A DNA stretch of 16,576 nucleotides from JBCBSK01 sp039819185 (GTDB taxonomy: Bacteria; Pseudomonadota; Alphaproteobacteria; Rhizobiales; Tepidamorphaceae): positions 1 through 16,576 of the forward strand of contig JBCBSK010000079.1 in the NCBI GenBank assembly GCA_039819185.1, read 5' to 3'. Below are positions 7,903 to 15,265 of this stretch, piece after piece. Below the pieces are notes generated by a model. The model saw nothing but the letters and a program-made list of their open reading frames with translations. It searched no databases and was not told where the DNA came from. A program made the translations under genes and the position numbers. Within the stretch, counting starts at the first letter, position 1, and each line of letters begins with the position of its first letter.

Positions 7903-9093
7903 ATGTCGCAGTCAAATATATCGGCCCACGACCTGTTCGATAGCCTGAACCCCAATGCCCGCTCGGCGCCGGAGAGCGGCATTGTCGAGGTCATAAACCA
8001 TGGCCGCGACAAGGATGGGCTGATCCCGCTCTGGGCGGGCGAGGGCGACACGGCGACGCCATCCTTCATCTGGGAAGCCGCGACGCGGTCGCTCGCGGCC
8101 GGCGAAACGTTCTACACGTGGCAGCGTGGCATCCCCGACCTGCGTCAGGCGCTGGCCCGCTATCACGACCGGATCTATGGCCAGGGGCACGATCCGGAAC
8201 GGTTTTTCGTGACCGGATCGGGCATGCAATCGATCCGTATCGCGCTTGATCTTGTCGCCAGCCCGGGAGACGACGTGGTTCTGCTGACGCCGGTATGGCC
8301 GAATTTCGCGGCTGCCGCGAGCATCGGCGGGGTGCGGCCGGTCGAGGTGGCGCTCGACTTCGACACGAACCGTTGGTCACTTGATCCGGAGCGCCTGGCT
8401 GCTGCCATTACGCCGAAGACACGGGCGATCTTCGTCAACACGCCGAACAACCCGACCGGCTGGACGGCGAGCGCCGACGAGTTACGCGCAATCCTTGATC
8501 TCGCTCGCAAACACGGGCTTTGGATCATCGCCGACGAGATCTATGGCCGGTTCTACTTCCGGGGCGACCGGGCACCGTCCTTCCGTGACCATGCAGACCC
8601 CGGCGAGCGCGTTCTCTACGTCAACACCTTCTCGAAGAACTGGGCGATGACCGGTTGGCGGATTGGCTGGATCGAAGCTCCGGCGGAACTCGGTCAGGTG
8701 ATCGAGAACCTGATCCAATATGCGACATCCGGTGTTGCGGGCTTCATGCAACGGGCCGGCGTCGCGGCCCTTGATCAGGGTGAAGACTTCAGCCGCCACC
8801 TGATCCAGCAGGCCCGTTCCGGCCGTGACATCGTCTGCGGGCGCCTGCGTAAGACGGGGCGGGTACGATTCGCCGAGCCTGACGGTGCGTTCTATCTCTT
8901 CTTTGCACTCGAGGGTGAGCCGGACACCGACCAACTCGGCCTGACGCTTGTCGATCAGGCCGGTGTCGGCATGGCGCCAGGCCGAGCCTTTGGCGATGCT
9001 GGTAAGGGCTTCATACGCTTATGTTTTCTCCGCTCGGACCGTGTTCTTAACCAAGCCGCGGAACGGCTGGCGGTGTGGATCGAGCAGCGCTGA
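7903..9093 (+). CDS. Class I/II PLP-dependent aminotransferase
   Basis: This 396-residue protein is a complete fold-type I aminotransferase of the aspartate-aminotransferase (AAT_I) group. Visible residues are the cofactor lysine K245 in SKNWAMTGWRIGW, the NTPNNPTG motif (179-186), D211 and Y214 in ADEIYGR for the PLP pyridine ring and hydroxyl, and R372 in FIRLCF, which should bind the substrate alpha-carboxylate. It is cytoplasmic and transfers amino groups between an amino acid and a 2-oxo acid. A tryptophan (W132, in TPVWPNF) sits where many relatives have tyrosine, but the substrate cannot be read from this. It follows mscL by 17 nt; no metabolic link is evident. A 206-nt gap separates it from fixL. 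Confidence 0.88.
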   Translation: MSQSNISAHDLFDSLNPNARSAPESGIVEVINHGRDKDGLIPLWAGEGDTATPSFIWEAATRSLAAGETFYTWQRGIPDLRQALARYHDRIYGQGHDPERFFVTGSGMQSIRIALDLVASPGDDVVLLTPVWPNFAAAASIGGVRPVEVALDFDTNRWSLDPERLAAAITPKTRAIFVNTPNNPTGWTASADELRAILDLARKHGLWIIADEIYGRFYFRGDRAPSFRDHADPGERVLYVNTFSKNWAMTGWRIGWIEAPAELGQVIENLIQYATSGVAGFMQRAGVAALDQGEDFSRHLIQQARSGRDIVCGRLRKTGRVRFAEPDGAFYLFFALEGEPDTDQLGLTLVDQAGVGMAPGRAFGDAGKGFIRLCFLRSDRVLNQAAERLAVWIEQR

Positions 9094-9224
9094 TCACAAA
9101 AAAATGTCACCCGTGCTGGGCGATTTTAGAAAGGACCGGACGAGGTCTTGTTCCTACGGGTAGTTGTTCGACACGGACGGGTACGGCACATTGCGTTAGG
9201 TGATAACACGCAGAACGCAGGGTA

Positions 9225-9287
9225 GGTCGTTGTGAAGATTGAACGATTGGCTGCGCCGTAACGGACCGTTCAATCTTCTCAACGACC
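9225..9287. repeat. Long inverted repeat (21-nt arms) in the fixL leader
   Basis: The left arm 9225-9245 begins GGTCGTTG and ends GATTGAACG; the right arm 9267-9287 is its reverse complement with one mismatch (20 of 21 bases pair). The loop is 21 nt. The right arm ends 12 nt before the fixL ATG, so if transcribed the hairpin would sit across or beside the ribosome site. No T-run follows, so it is not a standard terminator for the aminotransferase gene. It may be an RNA control element or a paired operator. Confidence 0.85.
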
Positions 9288-9299
9288 AAGGCCGACATC

Positions 9300-10454
9300 A
9301 TGGACAGCCAGGCGACTGCGACATTGACGGTCTCCGAATCCCGTCTGCTGAGCGTTCTCGACACGGCGGTCAATGGCATTATCGTCATTGATGATCATGG
9401 CCGTATCCTGGTCTTCAACAAGGCCTGCGAACAGCTGTTCGGCTATCGCGCGGCAGAGATGATCGGCAAGAACGTCTCGTCTCTGATGCCGCCGAAATAT
9501 GCCGATCACCATGACGGCTATCTGACCAATTACCTCACCACCGGCGAACGCAAGATCATCGGTATCGGGCGCGCTGTCGAGGGCCGCCATGCCGACGGCA
9601 CGGTGTTCCCGCTTGAACTGTCTGTTGGCGAGACCACGACACCGGTCGGGCGCCAGTTCATTGGAATCCTCCGCGACCTTCGGCCGCAGCTTGAGTCGGA
9701 GGAGAGGCTCAACCAGCTCCAAGCACAGCTTGTCCACATGGCACGGGTCAATGCCATGGACGAGATGGGGGCAGCCCTTGCGCATGAATTGAACCAGCCC
9801 CTGACGGCCGTGATGCTCTACCTTCAGGCGGTGATGCGGGCTGCACGCAAGTCGCCTGAGGAGAATGCAATCCCGCAAGAGATGGTGGACATTCTCGAGC
9901 GCGCGCTGAAAGAGGCCGACCGGGCGGGCAAGATCATCCAGCGGATGCGCCAATTCGTCGAAAAGCGCGAGCCTGAACGCCAGGCGATTTCGCTTGCGCG
10001 GCTTGTTGATGAGGCCGTCGATTTCACGATGACCGGCCTGCGCATACGAGATGTCGCGGTGCATCGCAGCCACGATGACGAGGTGCCGGAGGTCTCTGTC
10101 GATCCGGTCCAGATTCAGCAGATCATCGTCAATCTTGTGCGCAATGCGCTACAGGCGGTGACTGGCTCGGCGATGCGCCAGATCACCATCGAGACGGTTG
10201 TGACGGGAAATCGCGTTTCGGTCAGCGTCGAGGATTCTGGACCCGGCATCAAAGACGAGGCTCTGCCCGATTTGTTCAAAGCGTTTTCGTCAAGCAAGAA
10301 GGGCGGTATGGGCCTTGGGCTTGCGATTTCCAAATCAATCGCGCAAAGCCATGGTGGGGATCTCGTCGTCGATCCAGGTGGAAAGGGGCGAGGGGCCCGG
10401 TTCTCGCTCTACCTGCCGATTGACGCCGAGACTGGCGCTACTCGGCCAACCTGA
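9300..10454 (+). CDS. fixL: Oxygen-sensing haem-PAS histidine kinase FixL
   Basis: The protein has 384 residues: one PAS domain (about 12-130), HisKA (about 150-220) and an ATPase domain (about 265-375). The PAS domain is of the FixL haem type. H71 in DHHDGY matches the haem-ligating histidine, and R91 in IIGIGR, 20 residues later, matches the distal arginine (His200 and Arg220 in Bradyrhizobium FixL). H162 in ALAHELNQPLTA is the phosphorylation site, N282 the N-box residue, and GGMGLGLAIS the G2 box. With little oxygen bound it should autophosphorylate and pass phosphate to FixJ, encoded 37 nt downstream. It has no membrane segment and no second PAS, so it is a short cytosolic form. The ribosome site is weak (AAGG 9 nt upstream). 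Confidence 0.93.
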   Translation: MDSQATATLTVSESRLLSVLDTAVNGIIVIDDHGRILVFNKACEQLFGYRAAEMIGKNVSSLMPPKYADHHDGYLTNYLTTGERKIIGIGRAVEGRHADGTVFPLELSVGETTTPVGRQFIGILRDLRPQLESEERLNQLQAQLVHMARVNAMDEMGAALAHELNQPLTAVMLYLQAVMRAARKSPEENAIPQEMVDILERALKEADRAGKIIQRMRQFVEKREPERQAISLARLVDEAVDFTMTGLRIRDVAVHRSHDDEVPEVSVDPVQIQQIIVNLVRNALQAVTGSAMRQITIETVVTGNRVSVSVEDSGPGIKDEALPDLFKAFSSSKKGGMGLGLAISKSIAQSHGGDLVVDPGGKGRGARFSLYLPIDAETGATRPT

Positions 10455-10491
10455 CCCAGAACCTTTCGCCGTCACGTCGGGGGACAACAAA

Positions 10492-11127
10492 ATGGCAAGT
10501 TACACCGACCACGCCGAGGCGCGCTCACGGCCCATGACCGTGTTCATTGTCGATGATGACCCGGCCGTGCGGGATGCTCTGGGCGTTGTGTTCTCGCTTG
10601 AAGGGTTTTCCGTGCGGGGTTTTGAGAACGGCACCGACTTTTTGTCGGCGGCGCGTCGCGAACAGCCTGATTGCGTTCTGCTTGATGTCCACATGCCGGG
10701 AAAGTCGGGCTTGGATATCCTTAAGGAACTCGACGCCGAGCATTATCCCGCGCCGGTGTTCATTATCTCGGGCCAGGGCGATATTCCGATGGCCGTGGCG
10801 GCGATCAAGTCTGGCGCGCTCGACTTCATTGAAAAGCCGTTCGATGCCGAGACTGTGGTCGAGCGGGTGCAGGAAGCGCTCGACGCGCGTGCTAAGGCCG
10901 GTGAGCGCGGCGAGGAACTCTCGCTCGATTTCCCTGGCCTCAACATGTTGACCCCACGCGAAAAGGACGTCCTGGTGCAGATCACGTCCGGCGCGTCGAA
11001 CAAAGAGGCCGGCCGCACGCTCGGCATCAGCCCGCGCACGATCGAGGTGCACCGCGCCCGCATCATGGAAAAACTCGGCGCCAAGAATGCCGCCGATCTT
11101 GTTCGGATCGTCCTGTCCGGTCGCTGA
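10492..11127 (+). CDS. fixJ: Response regulator FixJ
   Basis: From the ATG at 10492 the protein has 211 residues: a receiver domain (about 15-130) and a LuxR-type helix-turn-helix (about 150-210). Receiver residues are D21/D22, phosphoacceptor D65 in LLDVHMPG, S93 and K115 in EKPFD. The output domain reads LTPREKDVL followed by SNKEAGRTLGISPRTIEVHR, which is typical of FixJ. After phosphorylation by FixL it should dimerise and activate fixK. The start was chosen because GGGGGA (10479-10484) lies 7 nt upstream; an open frame extending back to 10315 overlaps fixL and is not real. A second ATG at 10534 would also preserve the receiver. Confidence 0.93.
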   Translation: MASYTDHAEARSRPMTVFIVDDDPAVRDALGVVFSLEGFSVRGFENGTDFLSAARREQPDCVLLDVHMPGKSGLDILKELDAEHYPAPVFIISGQGDIPMAVAAIKSGALDFIEKPFDAETVVERVQEALDARAKAGERGEELSLDFPGLNMLTPREKDVLVQITSGASNKEAGRTLGISPRTIEVHRARIMEKLGAKNAADLVRIVLSGR

Positions 11128-11240
11128 CCCAACCTCCGGCATCCTCTTCACGCAGGTCTGATCGGAACACCATCGCACGCAATTGCATGTGCGAGGCGTT
11201 GACGCCAACGAAACGTCCACCTGCGTGGGAATGCGGATAT

Positions 11241-11254
11241 TTGACCGCAATCAA
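11241..11254. promoter_or_regulatory. FixK/FNR-type box upstream of the single-domain receiver gene
   Basis: TTGACCGCAATCAA is a perfect TTGA-N6-TCAA site, centred at 11247.5. A class II position (-41.5) predicts transcription from about 11289, which leaves a 29-nt leader to the TTG start at 11318. A weak -10-like TATCAG lies at 11278-11283. The fit in sequence, spacing and context is good. Confidence 0.8.
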
Positions 11255-11317
11255 GGCCGTTTCGATGCAGGCCTTGCTATCAGCGCCCCCCGAACTCTTT
11301 CCGGTTAGGAAAAAGCA

Positions 11318-11656
11318 TTGGCGCTTTATGTCGTGGAAGATGACGCTGCGGTGCGGGATTCCCTTGTCCTGCTGCTACGCCAGCTCGGCTATGATCCGCA
11401 CGCTTTTGCCGATGCGGAGGGGTTCGTCGCGAGCGTTGTGCCTGATCCGGACGACACCGTCATTGTCGACCTTGGTCTGCCCGGAATGCCCGGTTCACAA
11501 CTGATCCGCTGGCTTCAGCGTTTCGACGAGACGCCACGGATCATCGTCATCTCAGGGCAAAGCCAGGGCAATCTGGACCGTTGGTTGACCGACATCCCGG
11601 TCGAGAATCTTGTGCGCAAACCCTTGACGATGGATGCCATCGCGCCGCTTCTGTGA
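11318..11656 (+). CDS. Single-domain response regulator (stand-alone receiver) in the fix cluster
   Basis: This 112-residue protein is a receiver domain with no output domain. It starts at TTG, with AGGA (11307-11310) 7 nt upstream. The active site is complete: E7/D8/D9 at the first acidic cluster, phosphoacceptor D51 in IVDLGLPG, S79 in VISGQ and K101 in RKPLT. It should therefore take phosphate rather than act as a dead mimic. It lies between fixJ and fixK on the same strand behind a perfect FixK box, which predicts induction once FixK is made. A likely role is phosphate sink or feedback on FixL/FixJ; that is inference. Sequence features recall FixJ-type receivers, so it may derive from a fixJ duplication. 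It is not FixT, which has a different fold-family signature. Confidence 0.85.
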   Translation: MALYVVEDDAAVRDSLVLLLRQLGYDPHAFADAEGFVASVVPDPDDTVIVDLGLPGMPGSQLIRWLQRFDETPRIIVISGQSQGNLDRWLTDIPVENLVRKPLTMDAIAPLL

Positions 11657-11676
11657 GTGCTTTGGCCGGCAAAGTT

Positions 11677-11690
11677 ATGACCTAGGTCAA
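11677..11690. promoter_or_regulatory. FixK-like palindrome upstream of fixK (possible autoregulation)
   Basis: ATGACCTAGGTCAA differs from TTGA-N6-TCAA only at the first base. Its core TGACCTAGGTCA (11678-11689) is a perfect 12-bp palindrome. It sits 130 nt before the fixK start and just after the receiver gene stop. FixK or another FNR-family dimer could bind here, for or against fixK transcription. Confidence 0.5.
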
Positions 11691-11694
11691 TCGC

Positions 11695-11702
11695 GTAAGT
11701 AC
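11695..11702. promoter_or_regulatory. FixJ-like binding site in the fixK promoter
   Basis: GTAAGTAC matches the core GTAMGTA reported for phospho-FixJ at Sinorhizobium fixK, with C where the consensus has a purine. It lies about 118 nt before the fixK ATG and 5 nt after the FixK-like palindrome, a suitable place for activating fixK. A 7-nt match alone is modest evidence; position supports it. Confidence 0.5.
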
Positions 11703-11819
11703 GCGTCCGAATTATTCGCCCGATATCTCCCCCCCTATCCTTCTTGGTATCGGGGAGCACAGACGACTTCCCGGGCCTCCACCGGCTCTGTTGCCGGAAA
11801 GGAGATGGGAGGATGAGTT

Positions 11820-12518
11820 ATGGACGCGCAGGTCGCCGATACAATCATACGCGACGACATCGAAATCGACTTGACGGCGATCAAACTGGCCGAGGAAGGC
11901 GCGCGTGCGCCGCAGCTCACCCGTCTTGCGCCGCACACCATCGTTTTCTTCGAAGGCGATGAAGCGACCCAGGTCTATCAGGTCGTGGAAGGTGCGGTAA
12001 TGCTCTACAAGCTCCTGCCCGATGGCCGCCGTCAAGTGGTGGAACTGTTATCACCGGGCGATCTGTTCGGTCTTACCGTAGGTACCTATTACGACTGCTC
12101 CGCCGAGACTCTGAGCAATGCGCGAGTGCGCGGATTTGATCGTCGTTTATGTGATCGGTCGAGCGATCTGATGAGCCTGATGTGCCGACATCTTCAGGAA
12201 CAACTTGGCGCGATGCGCGAACATGCCGTTCTGCTCGGCCGCAAGTCGGCGATGGAGCGGCTTGCGAGTTTCCTGATGCGGCTGGCGCTTGGCCGTACGA
12301 TTGATGATGCCGATCAGATCATCCTGCCGGACAGCGAGCACGTGGTTCAACTGTCGATGACACGCCAGGAAATCGCCGACTATCTCGGCCTGACCATCGA
12401 GACCGTCAGCCGGTCATTTTCGGAACTGCGCCGCCGTGGCCTTGTCAGCTTTGATCGGCAGGACAAGGTCCGGATCAAGGATCTATCGGCGATGAACGAA
12501 TTGACCGGCGCTCTTTAG
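11820..12518 (+). CDS. fixK: Crp/Fnr-family transcription activator FixK
   Basis: The protein has 232 residues: a cyclic-nucleotide-type beta-barrel (about 30-120), a long dimer helix (about 124-155) and a winged helix-turn-helix (about 160-222). The recognition helix reads LTIETVSRSF. E194, S197 and R198 match the FNR/FixK residues that read TTGAT half sites, in line with the boxes found in this window. It lacks the N-terminal cysteine cluster of FNR, so it should not sense oxygen through an iron-sulfur cluster. Its three cysteines (C93, C111, C122) are all outside the DNA-binding domain. GGGAGG (11807-11812) lies 7 nt before the ATG. It follows FixJ-like and FixK-like sites and is followed by a terminator. 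Confidence 0.92.
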   Translation: MDAQVADTIIRDDIEIDLTAIKLAEEGARAPQLTRLAPHTIVFFEGDEATQVYQVVEGAVMLYKLLPDGRRQVVELLSPGDLFGLTVGTYYDCSAETLSNARVRGFDRRLCDRSSDLMSLMCRHLQEQLGAMREHAVLLGRKSAMERLASFLMRLALGRTIDDADQIILPDSEHVVQLSMTRQEIADYLGLTIETVSRSFSELRRRGLVSFDRQDKVRIKDLSAMNELTGAL

Positions 12519-12595
12519 GGGCATTTCCAGCCTCCCTGGAGCGCAAGGGTCAATGTCACCGGGAAACCGATGATCAACGCCTCCTCTTGCCAACT

Positions 12596-12629
12596 GCGCC
12601 GTGTTCTCTGGCACGGCGCTTTCTTTGTT
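12596..12629 (+). terminator. Rho-independent terminator after fixK
   Basis: GCGCCGTG (12596-12603) pairs perfectly with CACGGCGC (12612-12619) around an 8-nt loop, and is followed by the T-rich TTTCTTTGTT (12620-12629). It lies 78 nt after the fixK stop. In the other direction there is no T-run, so it should end only the plus-strand transcript and not hemN. Confidence 0.8.
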
Positions 12630-12650
12630 GAGGATGGGAAGCAAACGACC

Positions 12651-13997
12651 CTAAACGGCGGCGGAATGGCGCGCTTCGGAGGCCGCCAGATAGCTGTCGA
12701 AGCAAGCGGCCACCAGCCGCACCAAGGGCTTAGCGGCATCAATCACCCGGATCGCCGCGCCATTGCGGATCACAAGTCCATCGGCGATCAGCGGTGTGAG
12801 ACGCTCGATATCGTCGCTGAACGCGGTCTCAGGGTCCGAATCGTCAGGCATGAAGTCTGCTAGATCCACCGCGAAATCACACATAATGCGTTCGATGATG
12901 GCCCGGCGGCGGATGTCATCTTCCGACAGCGTAACGCCGCGAACAGCTGGCAGCGTCCCCGCCTCGACGGCTCGGCGCCAGCCACCGACATCCGGCGCGT
13001 TCTGGACATAACCATTTGGCAAACTGCCAATCGACGATGCACCGAACCCGATCAGAGCGTCCGCGGCGTCGGTCGTATAGCCCTGGAAATTGCGTTTCAG
13101 CTCACCGGTTTCCTGCGCGATGGCCATGTCGTCATCGGCGCGGGCGAAATGATCGAGCCCGATCGCAACATAGCCATGCCGTTCAAGCGTCTGTTTGGCG
13201 GCCTCCGCCTGATCGATGCGTTCGATGGCACCAGGCAGTGCTGCCGCGTCGATCAGCCGTTGATGGGTCTTGAACCATGGCACATGGGCATAGCCGAAGA
13301 TCGCCAGCCTTGACGGCGCCATGTCGACGGCGATCTCGGCGGATCGCACGACATCCGCGACCGTCTGATGCGGCAGGCCGTACATCAGGTCGAAATTGAT
13401 CGCTGTAACACCGGCGCCGCGGAGCAAGTCGACGACCCTTTGGACCAGTTCCACCGGCTGACTCCGGCCGATGGCCTCCTGCACGTGGCGATTAAAGTCC
13501 TGAACGCCGAGGCTTGCCCGCGTCACACCGGAGTGCTCCAGCATGTCGACCATCTCCGGCGTCACCGTGCGCGGATCAAGTTCGATCGCGTGGTCGACAT
13601 CTGAGGCGAATGCGAAGCGTTCAGTCATCTGGTCAACGAGCGCGGCAAACTGGTCTGGCTTCAGGATGGATGGCGTGCCCCCGCCCCAGTGGATGTGGTC
13701 GACTCGTCGACCGCCGGCACGGTCGGCGACTAGGTCGATCTCGTGTGATAGCGTTTTGACATAGTCCGCGATCGGTTCATCGCGCCGCGTCACCTTGGTG
13801 TGGCAGCCACAATACCGGCACATCTCACGGCAGAACGGGATGTGGAGATAAAGCGATAGGCGTGCGCTGACGCTCAGCGAATCGAGCCAGCCGGCATAGA
13901 CTTGGCCATCGACGGCATCGGAGAAATGCGGCGCGGTCGGATAAGACGTGTAACGCGGCACGGCGCGTGTGGCATAGGCGCGGAGGCGGTCCTTCAT
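12651..13997 (-). CDS. hemN: Oxygen-independent coproporphyrinogen III dehydrogenase HemN
   Basis: This radical-SAM enzyme converts coproporphyrinogen III to protoporphyrinogen IX without oxygen, supplying haem under microaerobic or anaerobic conditions. From the ATG at 13997 it has 448 residues, close to E. coli HemN (457). It shows VPRYTSYPTAPHF near the start, the CX3CX2C cluster motif CREMCRYCGC (C56, C60, C63, plus C65), the WGGGTPS SAM-binding loop (about 104-110), and NFDLMYGLPHQT in the middle. The frame also opens at a GTG at 14027, which would add 10 residues and put the start 6 nt from the FixK box; I prefer 13997. It converges on fixK. The FixK box at 14033 fits FixK control of hemN known in Bradyrhizobium. 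Confidence 0.94.
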   Translation of the reverse strand: MKDRLRAYATRAVPRYTSYPTAPHFSDAVDGQVYAGWLDSLSVSARLSLYLHIPFCREMCRYCGCHTKVTRRDEPIADYVKTLSHEIDLVADRAGGRRVDHIHWGGGTPSILKPDQFAALVDQMTERFAFASDVDHAIELDPRTVTPEMVDMLEHSGVTRASLGVQDFNRHVQEAIGRSQPVELVQRVVDLLRGAGVTAINFDLMYGLPHQTVADVVRSAEIAVDMAPSRLAIFGYAHVPWFKTHQRLIDAAALPGAIERIDQAEAAKQTLERHGYVAIGLDHFARADDDMAIAQETGELKRNFQGYTTDAADALIGFGASSIGSLPNGYVQNAPDVGGWRRAVEAGTLPAVRGVTLSEDDIRRRAIIERIMCDFAVDLADFMPDDSDPETAFSDDIERLTPLIADGLVIRNGAAIRVIDAAKPLVRLVAACFDSYLAASEARHSAAV

Positions 13998-14032
13998 GTC
14001 GGAGCATGTGTCATGCAGCGGTGACACATGCC

Positions 14033-14046
14033 TTGATCGCGATCAA
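14033..14046. promoter_or_regulatory. Perfect FNR/FixK box between divergent hemN and the AbrB-family gene
   Basis: TTGATCGCGATCAA is a fully palindromic TTGAT-N4-ATCAA site, centred at 14039.5. For the plus-strand gene a -41.5 position gives a start near 14081 and a 21-nt leader to the ATG at 14102. For hemN it gives a start near 13998, almost on the ATG, with a -10-like CATGCT at 14008-14003. One dimer could serve both directions. Confidence 0.9.
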
Positions 14047-14101
14047 CGGCTCGGTCTGGGCCAAGTGCCCGATCCGAGACGAGCCGTGCTATGGGATCGT
14101 G

Positions 14102-15181
14102 ATGAACGCTCGCTCTTCCGACGCCGCGACGACCCGTCAGCCGGCACCGCCACCATTCGAGGTTCTGACCACGCTGTTTCTGGCCGCGCTCGGGGGCGGT
14201 GGCGCCTTCCTTCTTGGCATGCCCTTGCCCTGGCTGATCGGCCCGATGCTTGTGGTCGCGCTTTGGACCCTGTCGGGCAGGGCGGCGCCATTGCCGGATC
14301 GCCTGCGCCTTCTGGCGTTTCTCGTCGTCGGGATCTCGATCGGTGCTGGTGTGACACCTGAGACCGTCCGCGGCTTTGCGACCTGGCCCCTATCGCTCCT
14401 GGGGTTGATACTGACGGTTCCGTTGATCGTGGGCGCGGCGACACTTTATCTCGGCAGGTTGGGCTGGGATCGGCGCACCGCGATTCTGTCGTCCATACCC
14501 GGCGCACTCTCCGCTGTTCTGGCGATTGCGATGGAAACCGGCGCTGATGTGCGCCGTGTCGCCATCGTCCAATCGACGCGGCTTGTTGCCTTGATCGTCC
14601 TTATTCCAAGCCTGATCACGCTGTTCGGTGACACGGATGTCGATACGTCGATGGGTATGGCGGTAGCGGTGCCGCTCACTGACCCTGCCTACTGGGGTGA
14701 GATCGCGATTCTGGTGCCGGCCAGCGTCGTAGGCGGCATTCTGTTGCAGCGCTTGCGCATTCCGGGTGGCATACTATTCGGTGCGATGATCGTCAGTGCT
14801 GTCCTGCATGGCGGCGGGTGGATCACCTACAATCTTCCCGCCGCGGCACTTATCCCGGGCATGGCGTTGGTTGGGGCGGCGATCGGCGGACGATTTGCGG
14901 GCGCAGGTTTCGCCGATCTGGCAGCGACCGGCGGCCATGCCTTGGTGTCGCTCGGTCTAACCCTGGCCGTCGCACTCGGCATCGCGCTTGTCGTTGCGGA
15001 GATGCTCGGTCTTCCCTTCGGCCAAGTGCTTTTGGCCTATGCGCCGGGTGGTCTCGAAGCGATGACGATCATGGCGTTTGCGCTCGATCTCGATCCAGCC
15101 TTCGTGGCTGCGCACCAAGTCCTTCGGTTTTTGGGAATCGGTCTGGTCTTGCCGTTCTTGTTCGCCCGGTTGAAGGGGTGA
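14102..15181 (+). CDS. AbrB-family (COG3180, PF05145) integral membrane protein, putative permease
   Basis: The protein has 359 residues with about ten hydrophobic segments in two related halves, the AbrB duplication. The first half has GGGGAFLLGMPLPWLIGPML (about 31-50) and SSIPGALSAVLAIAMETGAD (130-149); the second has RIPGGILFGAMIVSAVLHGG and YAPGGLEAMTIMAFALDLD (313-331). These proteins are often annotated as AbrB family transcriptional regulator or ammonia monooxygenase, but this sequence is plainly a membrane protein and neither name should be taken literally. The substrate is unknown. The start is the ATG at 14102; a GTG at 14099 and an open frame back to 13967 exist, but the latter overlaps hemN and the FixK box. 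It lies between hemN and ccoN and shares the FixK box, which suggests microaerobic expression. Confidence 0.85.
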   Translation: MNARSSDAATTRQPAPPPFEVLTTLFLAALGGGGAFLLGMPLPWLIGPMLVVALWTLSGRAAPLPDRLRLLAFLVVGISIGAGVTPETVRGFATWPLSLLGLILTVPLIVGAATLYLGRLGWDRRTAILSSIPGALSAVLAIAMETGADVRRVAIVQSTRLVALIVLIPSLITLFGDTDVDTSMGMAVAVPLTDPAYWGEIAILVPASVVGGILLQRLRIPGGILFGAMIVSAVLHGGGWITYNLPAAALIPGMALVGAAIGGRFAGAGFADLAATGGHALVSLGLTLAVALGIALVVAEMLGLPFGQVLLAYAPGGLEAMTIMAFALDLDPAFVAAHQVLRFLGIGLVLPFLFARLKG

Positions 15182-15265
15182 GTCCAAACTGTCCTGAAAG
15201 CTGTGCCCCCTTGCTGCAGTTCTTCGACGAAAGTCTTACCGTTTTGAGTGATTCTAAGCGTTTTC

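Noticed and set aside
7304..7915. Minus-strand frame of 203 codons over mscL
   Set aside because: Its low-complexity Asp/Gly-rich translation mirrors mscL codons; MscL on the plus strand is unmistakable.
9279..10073. Minus-strand frame of 264 codons over fixL
   Set aside because: fixL on the plus strand has every catalytic motif; the opposite frame has none.
11660..11674. CTTTG-GCCGG-CAAAG as a terminator after the receiver gene
   Set aside because: The stem is only 5 bp and no T-run follows, so readthrough into fixK remains possible.
13967..14101. Upstream extension of the AbrB-family protein
   Set aside because: It would overlap the hemN start and run through the FixK box; the protein family signal begins after 14102.
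15244..15257. TTGAGTGATTCTAA as a second FixK box before ccoN
   Set aside because: The right half site has two mismatches and the position is too far upstream for class II activation; the perfect box at 15298 explains the promoter.
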